Of a stretch of 64,000 nucleotides of DNA, positions 9,001-14,314 are shown piece by piece; position 1 is the stretch's first letter; each line of letters starts with the position of its first letter. Made by a program: the position numbers and the translations under genes. Below the pieces are notes generated by a model. The model had not been told where the DNA came from, made no database searches, and was given only the letters and a program-made list of their open reading frames with translations. Source of the DNA: Rhizobium sp. NFR07 (GTDB lineage Bacteria > Pseudomonadota > Alphaproteobacteria > Rhizobiales > Rhizobiaceae). The stretch is from positions 369,598 to 433,597 of the forward strand of contig NZ_FOKM01000005.1 of NCBI RefSeq assembly GCF_900111905.1, read 5' to 3'.

Positions 9001-11325
9001 CTGACTTACGGTCTCGGCAGCCAGGCGAGCCACGGTGCGGTGGTCGTCAACGCAGACGGCACGTATCGTTACGTTCCGGCGGCTAATTTCAGCGGATCGG
9101 ACTCGTTCACCTACACGGTCAGTGATGGAACGACGACCGTTACCTATACGATCGCGATCACCGTCAATCCCGTCCAGGATGCTCCGGTCGGTTCCGACGG
9201 GGTGATCACCACCAATGAGGACACGGCGTTCAACGGCCGCCTGCCCATCGCTACCGATGCGGATGGCGATGCACTCACCTACGGTCTCGGCAGCCAGGCG
9301 AGCCACGGCACGGTCGTGGTCAACGCTGATGGCACCTATCGTTATGTCCCGGCAGCAAACTTCTCCGGCACCGACAGCTTCGTCTACACTGTCAGCGACG
9401 GCACGACCGCGGTCAGCTATACGATCGCGATCACTGTCGTTTCGGTCAATGACGCGCCTGTCGGCGAGAATGCCGCGATCACCACGCCGGAAGACACAGT
9501 CACCACAGGCCGCCTGCCGACAGCAACGGATGCTGATGGCGACACGCTTACCTACGGCCTCGGCGCAGGCGCGACTCACGGTACCGTCACCGTCAACGCG
9601 GACGGCACCTACAGCTACACGCCGAACCGCAATTTCAACGGCACCGATAGCTTCACCTATACGGTGAGCGATGGTACGGCGACCTCGACCTATACCGTCA
9701 CCATAACCGTAACGCCGGTCAATGACGCACCGATTGGCTCCGATACGTCGATCGCGGCGACATCCGGTTCAACGACGATAGGAAGCCTGCCGCCGGCAAC
9801 CGATCCCGAAGGGTCGCCCGTTGCCTATGGTCTTGGAACCCAGGCGCAGCACGGCACGGTCACCATCAACCCGGACGGCACCTACAGCTACACACCGGTA
9901 GCCGGCTATTCAGGAAGCGATAGCTTTACTTATACGGTGAGCGACGGCCAGGCGACCTCCACCTATACCGTTACCGTTTCGGTCGGCGCGGCGAACCAGC
10001 CGCCGGTCGGTGCCGACGCCAGTGTCGTGGCCTTCGAGGATACGCCGCTCAACGGTCGCCTGCCGGTCGCGACGGATCCCGATGGTGATCCACTGACCTA
10101 CGGTCTCGGCGCGCAGGCAGTTCATGGCACGGTCACGGTCAATCGCGACGGTACCTACACCTATGTGCCGGCTTTGAACTACAACGGTACGGACACCTTT
10201 ACCTACACCGTCAGCGACGGCCGCTCGACCTCGATCTATACGGTCACGATCACCGTTGATCCGGTGAACGACCCGCCGACGGCATCCGATACGGCCATCT
10301 CGGTGACGGAAGGAACGTCGGTTTCCGGCAGCCTGCCTCCGGCCTTCGATCCTGAAGGCCAGCCGATCAGCTACGGCCTCGGCGCCGGGCCTCAGCATGG
10401 TACGGTGACGATCAATCCTGACGGTACCTATACCTACACGCCGGCGGCGGGTTACAACGGGTCCGACAGCTTCACCTATACGGTCAGCGACGGCACCAAT
10501 ACCGCAACCTATATCGTCACCATCACTGTGGACCCGGTCGAGGGGCCGGAAGAGCCCCGTCCGCCTCTGGAGGTCGATCCGCCGCCGCCGATCAGCGCCG
10601 AGCCGACCGATCCGTGGCAACCGCCGTCATCTTCGGAAGGCATCACGGGCGGATCGCAATCGCCGATATCCTCGATCATGGACGATCTGAACGGCATCGC
10701 CGATCTCACCGCCCAGGGTCCGATCGTCAACATCGTGAACTCCATCCGCTCGTTGAACGGGATAGGATACCTGCCTGAACAGGGCGCTGTGCTCTATGCT
10801 TCAAGCCAGATCGGCAGCTGGAGAGAGAGTGGCTACATCATCGACGAGCTGACGGCCGGCTTCTTCAAGGGCGGCTCCAACATCCATCTCGAGCGGGAGG
10901 GCGCAGAAAGCACTTGGTTCCAGATCGATACGATGGTCTACAACGATTATCTCTACATCATGCCGTCATCCGAGGGCGGGGTGGAGGAAGCATCCTTCGG
11001 CGTGACGCTGGCGGATGGCAGCCCGCTGCCCGACTGGCTGAAGCCGACGCGCCAGGGTCTCGTCATCGGCCGTCCACCGGTCGGCCTCCAGTACATCGAT
11101 CTGCGCATCTATGGCACGTCCTCGGATGGGGTGATTTCCGACACGATCCGCATCGACCTGCATACCGGTGCGATCCTCGATCATGTCAGCGACCAGCGTA
11201 CCGAATATTCCCCGACGCTATTCTCCGACAGCCTGCTGGCCTCGATGCCAACCGACATGGGTGATGGCAGCCTTTCGGCACTCGCGCGGGCGCTGGAACA
11301 GTGGAACGATGCGCCGCGCAGCTGA
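1..11325 (+). CDS. Giant tandem-repeat (tandem-95, cadherin/Ig-like) surface protein, 5'-truncated
   Basis: The visible part is 3774 residues and opens in the middle of a repeat, so the true start lies upstream of the window; the GTG at base 1 is only the edge. After a half repeat come 38 full repeats of about 91 residues (residues 46-3512). Each starts with VNDAPVGSD-like residues, then a T-E/D-D turn, a LP-ATD-DGD segment and NADGSYSYTPNANFNGTDSF. This is the tandem-95 family of cadherin/Ig-like beta-sandwich domains, which usually bind calcium and form long rigid stalks. A proline-rich linker (about 3513-3545) leads to a unique C-terminal region. There, GSPLPDWLKPTRQGLVIGRP resembles a dystroglycan-type cadherin-like domain. 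No RTX nonapeptides, membrane anchor or sorting motif are visible, so type I secretion or another route cannot be decided. Likely role is adhesion or biofilm formation (inference). Confidence 0.9.
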   Translation: MTIDASGAYLYTPNTDFNGTDSFTVTVSDGQGGTTTATVTIDVSPVNDAPIGSDGAITVTEDVPFNGQLPTATDPEGSPVSYAVGSQPAHGTVTVNADGSYSYSPAANYNGTDSFTYTVSDGTATSTYTIAITVNAVNDAPVGSNTSISINEDTPFNGQLPTATDAEGDAITYELETTAANGSVTVNADGSYSYTPNANFNGTDTFTYAVSDGAASNTYTVTITVGAVNDAPIADDLTVTIDEDTPIVNGALPEATDAEGDAITYELGSSPLNGSVTVNPDGTYSYTPNANFNGTDTFTYSVSDGSASNTYTVTIIVDPVNDAPVASNTSISVTEDVPFNGNLPAATDAEGDDVVYTVADEPTNGTISINPDGSYTYTPNANYNGPDSFTYTVSDGVDSNTYTVTISVGAVNDPPVAGDASVTIDEDTSITNAALPAATDADGDTVSYALGSQAAHGTVVVNANGTYSYVPNDDFNGTDTFTYTVSDGMASNTYTVTITVNPVNDAPVASDTSISVTEDVPFSGSLPAATDAEGDDVVYAVADQATNGTVSINPDGSYTYTPNANYNGPDSFTYTVSDGVDFNTYTVTISVGAVNDPPVAGDDSVTIDEDMSITDAALPAVTDADGDTVSYALGSQAANGTVTVTADGTYSYVPNANFNGTDTFTYTVTDGTATATYTVTITVNPVNDAPVASDTSIAVTEDVAFDGNLPPATDVEGDDITYALGTGPTNGTIVLNADGSYTYTPNADYNGPDSFTYTVSDGVDSNTYTVTISIGAENDAPIGEDATATTDEDTPITNGVLPVATDPEGSPVTYGLGRDALNGSVTVNEDGTYSYVPNANFNGTDSFTYTVSDGTATSTYAVTITVNAINDAPVASNASISVTEDVAFDGNLPPATDVEGDDVSYVLGDGPANGTLVLNADGTYTYTPDANFNGTDSFTYTVTDGSDVSAVYTVAITVAPVNDAPIGENATATTNEDTPITNGVLPVAIDPEGSPVTYGLGRDALNGSVTVNEDGTYSYVPDANFNGTDSFTYTVSDGTATSTYTVTITVNAVNDAPVASDTAISVTEDTPFVGELPVATDVEGDDISYVLGEGPANGTLVLNADGTYTYTPDANFNGTDSFTYTVTDGSGVSAVYTVAITVTPVNDAPVGSDDAITVTEDVPFEGQLPVATDAEGDDLDYALGSPASNGTVTVNADGSYRYVPNANFNGSDSFTYTVSDGIATSTYTVAITVNAVDDAPIGSDGAITVTEDVPFSGTLPAATDPEGNKVSYSLETAPASGTIVLNADGTYTYTPDANFNGSDVFTYTVSDGAQTSTYTISITVNAVNDAPVGSNDEITVVEDTPFDGELPPATDAENDPLTYAVGTQAVNGTVTVNADGTYRYVPNPNFSGSDSFTYTVSDGSASSTYTVTINVTEVNDAPIGSDTSISVTEDVPASGTLPRATDPEGQPVTYGLGTTLPAHGSVTVNADGTYTYTPAANYNGSDTFTYTVSDGTATSTYTVTVTVGAVNDAPIGSDDAVSTDEDTTFNGQLPTATDADGDTLTYAKASDPASGTLTLNSDGSYAYVPNLNFNGTDSFTYTVSDGIATRTYTVTITVNAVNDAPTGSDGAISTDEDTPVDGQLPVATDPDGDPLSYSLAGQAENGIVSINLDGSYTYTPNTNFSGTDNFTYTVSDGQIERTYTITVTVGAENDPPVGEDLDVTIDEDGTAQGQLPQATDPDGDPLTYGLGTQAGNGTAIVNENGSYSYVPDANFNGTDTFTYTVSDGTVTVSYTVTVTVNAVNDPPTGADDAITTAEDTAFEGVLPVATDPDGDTLRYSLAVQAENGIVAINADGTYTYTPDANFNGTDTFTYAVSDGTVIRTYTVTVTVTPQNDAPVGRDDAVETNEDEPYDGQLPVATDVDGDTLTYGLGEQAANGTVTVSGDGSYTYVPNANFNGTDSFDYTVTDGTTTVTYTVTITVGAVNDPPVGQDDAVATDEDTAFDGQLPTATDADGDTLTYGKGSDPENGTVTVNEDGSYTYTPNADFNGTDSFIYTVSDGTTTISYTVTVTVGAVNDPPVGRDDAVSTAEDTPLDGQLPVATDADGDTLAYGLGEQAENGTVIVNEDGSYTYTPNADFNGTDSFTYTVSDGTTTVSYTVTVTVGAINDPPVGQDDAISTDEDVAFEGQLPQATDADGDPLTYGLGSQPLHGTVTVNADGSYVYQPAANYNGTDSFTYTVTDGTATSTYTVAITVDPVNDAPVGSDLQISVENNGTATGSLPPAIDPEGSPVTYALGAITPGAAVTVNTDGTYSYTPPPGFSGTDTFTYTVGDGDAASTYTVTITVGAANQPPIAEDTTVDAVEDVVLSGELPEAEDPEGSPVTYSLGRDAINGSVTVNGDGTYTYTPNPNFNGTDSFTYIVSDGSASAVYTVTINVAEVNDAPVGSDTSISVTEDVPASGTLPPATDPDGQPVTYGLGTTLPEHGSITVNSDGTYTYTPAANFNGTDSFTYTVSDGTTSVSYTVTVTVGAVNDPPVGEDGTASTDEDTPLDGQLPVATDADGDPLVYGKGSDPENGTVTVNEDGTYTYTPNADFNGTDSFTYTVTDGTATSTYTITITVAPQNDAPVGRDVAVSTSEDVTFNGQLPTASDPDGDALTYGLGTQAENGTVIVNEDGSYSYVPAANFNGTDSFTYTVSDGTTSVSYTVTVTVGAVNDPPVGSDGTASTDEDTPLDGQLPVATDADGDTLTYAKGSDPANGTLTVNANGSYTYTPNADFNGTDSFTYTVTDGSATRTYTITITVGGENDPPVGADLDVTIDEDGTSQGQLPQATDPDGDALTYALGGQAGNGTATVNPDGSYTYVPRANFNGTDSFTYTVSDGSVTVTYTVTITVNPVEDAPVGSDGAITTNEDTAFNGRLPVATDADGDTLTYGLGRQASHGAVVVNADGTYRYVPAANFNGTDSFTYTVSDGTTTVTYTIAITVNPVEDVPVGSDGAITTNEDTTFNGRLPIATDADGDALTYGLGSQASHGAVVVNADGTYRYVPAANFSGSDSFTYTVSDGTTTVTYTIAITVNPVQDAPVGSDGVITTNEDTAFNGRLPIATDADGDALTYGLGSQASHGTVVVNADGTYRYVPAANFSGTDSFVYTVSDGTTAVSYTIAITVVSVNDAPVGENAAITTPEDTVTTGRLPTATDADGDTLTYGLGAGATHGTVTVNADGTYSYTPNRNFNGTDSFTYTVSDGTATSTYTVTITVTPVNDAPIGSDTSIAATSGSTTIGSLPPATDPEGSPVAYGLGTQAQHGTVTINPDGTYSYTPVAGYSGSDSFTYTVSDGQATSTYTVTVSVGAANQPPVGADASVVAFEDTPLNGRLPVATDPDGDPLTYGLGAQAVHGTVTVNRDGTYTYVPALNYNGTDTFTYTVSDGRSTSIYTVTITVDPVNDPPTASDTAISVTEGTSVSGSLPPAFDPEGQPISYGLGAGPQHGTVTINPDGTYTYTPAAGYNGSDSFTYTVSDGTNTATYIVTITVDPVEGPEEPRPPLEVDPPPPISAEPTDPWQPPSSSEGITGGSQSPISSIMDDLNGIADLTAQGPIVNIVNSIRSLNGIGYLPEQGAVLYASSQIGSWRESGYIIDELTAGFFKGGSNIHLEREGAESTWFQIDTMVYNDYLYIMPSSEGGVEEASFGVTLADGSPLPDWLKPTRQGLVIGRPPVGLQYIDLRIYGTSSDGVISDTIRIDLHTGAILDHVSDQRTEYSPTLFSDSLLASMPTDMGDGSLSALARALEQWNDAPRS
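958..2604 (+). repeat. Two-domain super-repeat: three 549-bp units
   Basis: Repeats 4 to 9 alternate between two types: one starting VNDAPVAS-TSI-VTEDV and one starting ND-P--D--TIDED with an ITNAALP-like loop. Units start at 958, 1507 and 2056, exactly 549 bp apart. A similar pair follows from 2605. This shows expansion by pairs rather than by single domains. Confidence 0.8.
8626..9444 (+). repeat. Three nearly identical 273-bp units (repeats 32-34)
   Basis: Units start at 8626, 8899 and 9172. They translate to almost the same domain (VEDAPVGSDGAITTNED, VEDVPVGSDGAITTNED, VQDAPVGSDGVITTNED). The similarity is also high at the nucleotide level, which points to recent duplication or gene conversion. 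Confidence 0.85.
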
Positions 11326-11333
11326 CGCGGCGC
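11311..11333. terminator. Stem-loop over the stop codon of the giant gene
   Basis: GCGCCGCG (11311-11318) pairs with CGCGGCGC (11326-11333). The 7-nt loop contains the TGA stop. The stem sits between convergent genes and has no U-run, so it is at best a weak bidirectional terminator. Confidence 0.45.
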
Positions 11334-11337
11334 GGCC

Positions 11338-11793
11338 TCAACCTTCCTTGTCGAGAATGGAGCTGAAGGCCTTCATGTCTTTCAGGAAATTCAGGAAGCG
11401 CTCCTGGCCCAGGGACTGTTCTATCCGTGCCCTCGCCCGCGCGGCAGCGGCGGCAACCTTTTCCAGCATCTCCTCGCCCTCGGAGGTGATGAAGAGCAGC
11501 CTGGCACGCTTGTCGTTCCTGTCCACCTCGCGCCGGATCATGCCGCGCCCTTCGAGATTCTCGACGCATTTGGTGACCGAGGAACGATCCAGGGCGACCC
11601 GCTCGCCCAGCACATTCTGGTGAATGCCGGGCTCGATCTGGATAAAGGCAAGCGCACTGAAATGCGTTGGAGAGAAACCGAGATCGGCCGCCTCCTCGGT
11701 AAAGATCGCCAGCGCCACCTGCTGGCAGCGCCTCAGCAGAATTCCATGCGTGTTCAGCATCCAATCGGCAGTCAGGGCCACAGGCAGGTGCAT
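11338..11793 (-). CDS. MarR family transcriptional regulator
   Basis: A 151-residue winged-helix regulator. Helices flank a DNA-binding region at about residues 45-105, with the recognition helix near VALDRSSVTKCVENL and the wing at DRNDKRARLLFIT, which is typical of MarR dimers sensing small ligands. The open frame continues upstream to a TTG at 11838, but that would place the coding sequence across two perfect palindromes. I therefore take the ATG at 11793, preceded by AGAGG, although its spacing is tight. The gene is divergent from the dehydrogenase operon starting at 12094 and convergent with the giant repeat gene. Autoregulation, and perhaps control of the dehydrogenase operon, is inferred from the palindromes. 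Confidence 0.88.
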   Translation of the reverse strand: MHLPVALTADWMLNTHGILLRRCQQVALAIFTEEAADLGFSPTHFSALAFIQIEPGIHQNVLGERVALDRSSVTKCVENLEGRGMIRREVDRNDKRARLLFITSEGEEMLEKVAAAAARARARIEQSLGQERFLNFLKDMKAFSSILDKEG

Positions 11794-11801
11794 CCTCTTG
11801 G

Positions 11802-11823
11802 CTAATTGACAACGGTCAATTAG
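11802..11823. promoter_or_regulatory. Perfect inverted repeat, probable MarR operator
   Basis: CTAATTGAC, a 4-nt spacer, then GTCAATTAG: nine paired bases just upstream of the chosen MarR start. AT-rich palindromes of this size are the usual binding sites of MarR dimers. Confidence 0.6.
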
Positions 11824-11853
11824 TTGGATAGCTGACAATCAGCTATCCAACTA
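11821..11853. promoter_or_regulatory. Perfect 15-bp inverted repeat, probable second operator
   Basis: TAGTTGGATAGCTGA (11821-11835), CAA, then TCAGCTATCCAACTA (11839-11853). It overlaps the first palindrome by three bases. Arms starting TAGTTG are typical of MarR-type boxes. As RNA it would also form a strong hairpin, but the position in a divergent promoter region favours an operator. Confidence 0.6.
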
Positions 11854-12093
11854 TTATGGTGCGGAGGCAGAATGTGCTCATCGTCATGTGACGGGGCGCA
11901 AACGCTGCCGCTTGCGCCATGGTGACACCCATGCCTGAGACGCCCCTTCTATCTTCCTTTTTCCCATCGGAAAACCCTGCCGTTTCGGCGGGCGCAAAAG
12001 GAATGTCGAGCCGGCATCTCTTGCCCATGCAGCATGCCGGCGCTGCCGGACCACTTCCCGAGGCAGACGCCTCCTTCCTGTCAGGTAGATGAT
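11854..12093. other. Intergenic region before the dehydrogenase operon
   Basis: The remainder of the 300-nt divergent gap between the MarR gene and the dehydrogenase genes. Apart from the two palindromes listed separately, I see only a loose GCCGGCAT/ATGCCGGC pair at 12010-12041 with a 16-nt loop. No clear promoter hexamers or small gene can be supported. Confidence 0.4.
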
Positions 12094-12639
12094 ATGAGCG
12101 GACGGACGAGAGATCCCAACGAAAAACTATTGATGTCGCGACGCGGGCTGCTGCTCGGCAGCGCCATGGTGCTTGGCGCCGGCATGGCCGCATCGCTCTG
12201 TCCGACCATTTCGCTGGCGGCAGTCGACAACGGCGTTGCGGCCCGCTTCATGGAATTGTCGAACCTGCTGATCAATCACCAGCTCAGCCCGGCCGTCGGT
12301 GCCCGTATCGCCGAGACGGCAACGAGCCAATACCAGAACCTGTCCCAGATGCTCGACGCGATCATCGCGATTGCCGAGAAGAAGCAGGGAACGCAGGTCG
12401 AGGACTTCTTCGCCGACATTCCGGATGGCGAACTGAAGGACTTTGCCCATTGGGTGATCTTCGCCTGGTACAGCGGCTGCTCCTCGGAGAAGCGTGACGC
12501 CACCGTCTTCACCTATGAGGAAGCGCTGACCTTCAAGACGACCAGCGACATCCTGACCATCCCTTCCTACGGCATTTCCGGCCCGAACCAGTGGACGCGT
12601 CCCAACCTGCCGCTCTCCGCCCCGATGCCGACCTTCTGA
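12094..12639 (+). CDS. Small subunit of membrane-bound FAD sugar/polyol dehydrogenase
   Basis: A 181-residue protein with a twin-arginine export signal, SRRGLLLGSA at residues 15-24, and a cleavage region near residue 43. The rest matches the small or gamma subunit of three-component sorbitol/fructose/gluconate dehydrogenases (FAD-SLDH small-subunit family). These small subunits act as Tat chaperone or hitch-hiker partners of the GMC flavoprotein, which has no signal of its own. The start at 12094 is preceded by AGGTAG; an ATG at 12133 directly before the twin arginines is the alternative. It is the first gene of a three-gene operon, with 43 nt to the next gene. Confidence 0.82.
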   Translation: MSGRTRDPNEKLLMSRRGLLLGSAMVLGAGMAASLCPTISLAAVDNGVAARFMELSNLLINHQLSPAVGARIAETATSQYQNLSQMLDAIIAIAEKKQGTQVEDFFADIPDGELKDFAHWVIFAWYSGCSSEKRDATVFTYEEALTFKTTSDILTIPSYGISGPNQWTRPNLPLSAPMPTF

Positions 12640-12682
12640 TCCGGCCTTCTGGCGAAATCCACCAAAGAGAAGTCTTATTCCC

Positions 12683-14314
12683 ATGGTTACCAAGACTAGT
12701 GCCGACGTCGTCATCGTCGGAACGGGCGTCGTCGGCGTCGTGATCGCCGAACAGCTGCTCGATGCAGGCCATTCCGTCCTCATGATCGAGGCCGGTCCGC
12801 GTGTGACACGCGCCGAAGTGGTCGAGAACTGGCGCAATGCGCCGCTCGGAGTGAAGGGCGATACCTCCGTCGCCTATCCGTCGCGCCCCTGGGCACCGCA
12901 TCCGATGGGCAATGAAAAGGGCGACGAACCCTATCTGCAGCTCAGCGGCCCCGATAGCTACGCTCAGACCTTCATCCGTTATGCCGGCGGCTCGACCTGG
13001 CACTGGGCCGGTACGTCCTGGCGCCTGACGCCGGAAGACATGCGCCTCAACTCGCTTTACGGCGTCGGCCGCGACTGGGCCTTCGATTACGATACGCTGG
13101 AGCCCTATTACGTCCGCACTGAAAACAAGCTCGGCATCTGCGGTCCGTCGGATCCGGCTCTGCAATGGCCGCCGCGTGAGCGTTCCGCTCCCTATCCGAT
13201 GCCGGCCCTGCCGTTTTCTCCGGGAGAAACCCGCTTCACCGAGATCGCCAAGACGCTCGGCTACAACAACATCCCGGTCGCCCAGGCCCGCAATAGCGGC
13301 ATGCCCTATGACGGCCGCCCGGCCTGCTGCGCCAATAACAACTGCGTTCCCGTCTGTCCCGTTGCCGCCAAATACGACGCAGAGACCGCGCTGCACCGCC
13401 TGGAAAAGAAGGGCGCAACGATCCTCGTCGATTCGGTCGTCTACAAGGTGGAGACCAACGCCCAGAACAAGATCGAGGCGGTTCACTTTTACGACCAGCA
13501 CAAGGAAACGCACCGCATCGGCGGCAAGCTTTTCGTGCTCGCCTGCAACGGCTTGGAAAACCCGAAGCTGCTGTTGATGTCGAAGGACGACCGCAACCCG
13601 AACGGCGTTGCCAACTCCTCCGATCAGGTCGGCCGCAACATGATGGACCATCCGCAGCTGACGCTGACGGTCACCACCAAAGAGCCCTTCTGGTCGGGCA
13701 TCGGCCCGGTCGTCAATTCCGGGATCATGGAAACCTCGCAAGGCGCGTTCCGCTCGGAGCATGCCGGGGCGTATTTCCGCTACAATAACTTCGCCCGCAA
13801 CCGTTTCGTCACCTTCGCGGCGCTGAAGAAGGGCCTGGTCGGCAAGGCGCTGGACGAGGAAATCCGCCGCATGACGGCCTGCACGGCCGATATCGTCGCA
13901 GCCCATGAAGTCCTGCCCGATCCGAACAACCGCCTGACGCTCTCCGACAAGACCGACTGGCTCGGCCTGCCGAAGCCGCATATCCATTACGATGTCGGCG
14001 AATACACCCGCAGGTCCGCCGAGGTCTATTCGCTGCCGATCGGCAAGCGCATCGCCGAAGCGATGGGCGCGACCGACGTGAAGATCTCGCCGAAATTTGC
14101 CCAGAGCAAGCACATCATGGGCGGCACGATCATGGGCAATGACGCGTCGAACTCGGTCGTCGACGCCGATTGCCGTGCCCATGACCACGAGAACCTATTC
14201 ATTCCGGGCGGTGGCGCCATGGCGTCGACGGCCTGCGGCAACAGCACCATCACCATGACCGCGCTCGCCATCAAGGCCGGCGACGCCATTGTCGAACAGA
14301 TGCGGGGCGCATGA
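12683..14314 (+). CDS. GMC-family FAD dehydrogenase, large catalytic subunit
   Basis: A 543-residue flavoprotein. The FAD-binding Rossmann motif GTGVVG lies near residues 13-18, and the GMC C-terminal part has the usual His (KHIMGGT) and Asn (CGNSTITMT) active-site segment. Residues 215-225 read CCANNNCVPVC. The first three cysteines match the spacing of the 3Fe-4S cluster ligands known in FAD-glucose and fructose dehydrogenases. Electrons would go from substrate to FAD to the cluster to the cytochrome encoded next. There is no signal peptide, consistent with co-export with the Tat-tagged small subunit. Its last bases overlap the cytochrome start (ATGA). Substrate is a sugar, sugar acid or polyol; which one cannot be read from sequence. 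Confidence 0.88.
   Translation: MVTKTSADVVIVGTGVVGVVIAEQLLDAGHSVLMIEAGPRVTRAEVVENWRNAPLGVKGDTSVAYPSRPWAPHPMGNEKGDEPYLQLSGPDSYAQTFIRYAGGSTWHWAGTSWRLTPEDMRLNSLYGVGRDWAFDYDTLEPYYVRTENKLGICGPSDPALQWPPRERSAPYPMPALPFSPGETRFTEIAKTLGYNNIPVAQARNSGMPYDGRPACCANNNCVPVCPVAAKYDAETALHRLEKKGATILVDSVVYKVETNAQNKIEAVHFYDQHKETHRIGGKLFVLACNGLENPKLLLMSKDDRNPNGVANSSDQVGRNMMDHPQLTLTVTTKEPFWSGIGPVVNSGIMETSQGAFRSEHAGAYFRYNNFARNRFVTFAALKKGLVGKALDEEIRRMTACTADIVAAHEVLPDPNNRLTLSDKTDWLGLPKPHIHYDVGEYTRRSAEVYSLPIGKRIAEAMGATDVKISPKFAQSKHIMGGTIMGNDASNSVVDADCRAHDHENLFIPGGGAMASTACGNSTITMTALAIKAGDAIVEQMRGA

Larger units (their letters stand above)
136..10536 (+). repeat. Array of 38 coding tandem repeats, about 273-276 bp each
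   Basis: Counting each V/E/I/Q/A-N/D/E/Q-D/Q-A/P/V-P repeat start gives 38 units of 91-92 codons. Most diverged units share the same skeleton. Repeats 25 and 36 lack the usual TED acidic turn (they read SVENNG and AATSGS), and repeats 26 and 37 start with ANQPP instead of VNDAP. These off-consensus units may mark boundaries between expansion blocks. Confidence 0.92.

Noticed and set aside
3673..9579. Minus-strand open frame of 1968 codons antisense to the giant repeat gene
   Set aside because: It is an artefact of the repeat composition and strong codon bias of the sense strand. Its translation is arginine/isoleucine/valine rich with no domain, and it has no ribosome site.
136..10536. CRISPR-like or satellite repeat array
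   Set aside because: The units are 273-276 bp, contiguous and in frame, and translate to one conserved protein domain, so they are coding tandem repeats.
12010..12041. GCCGGCAT/ATGCCGGC pair as a terminator or operator
   Set aside because: The 16-nt loop and isolated position give little support, and GC-rich 8-mers of this kind are common here.
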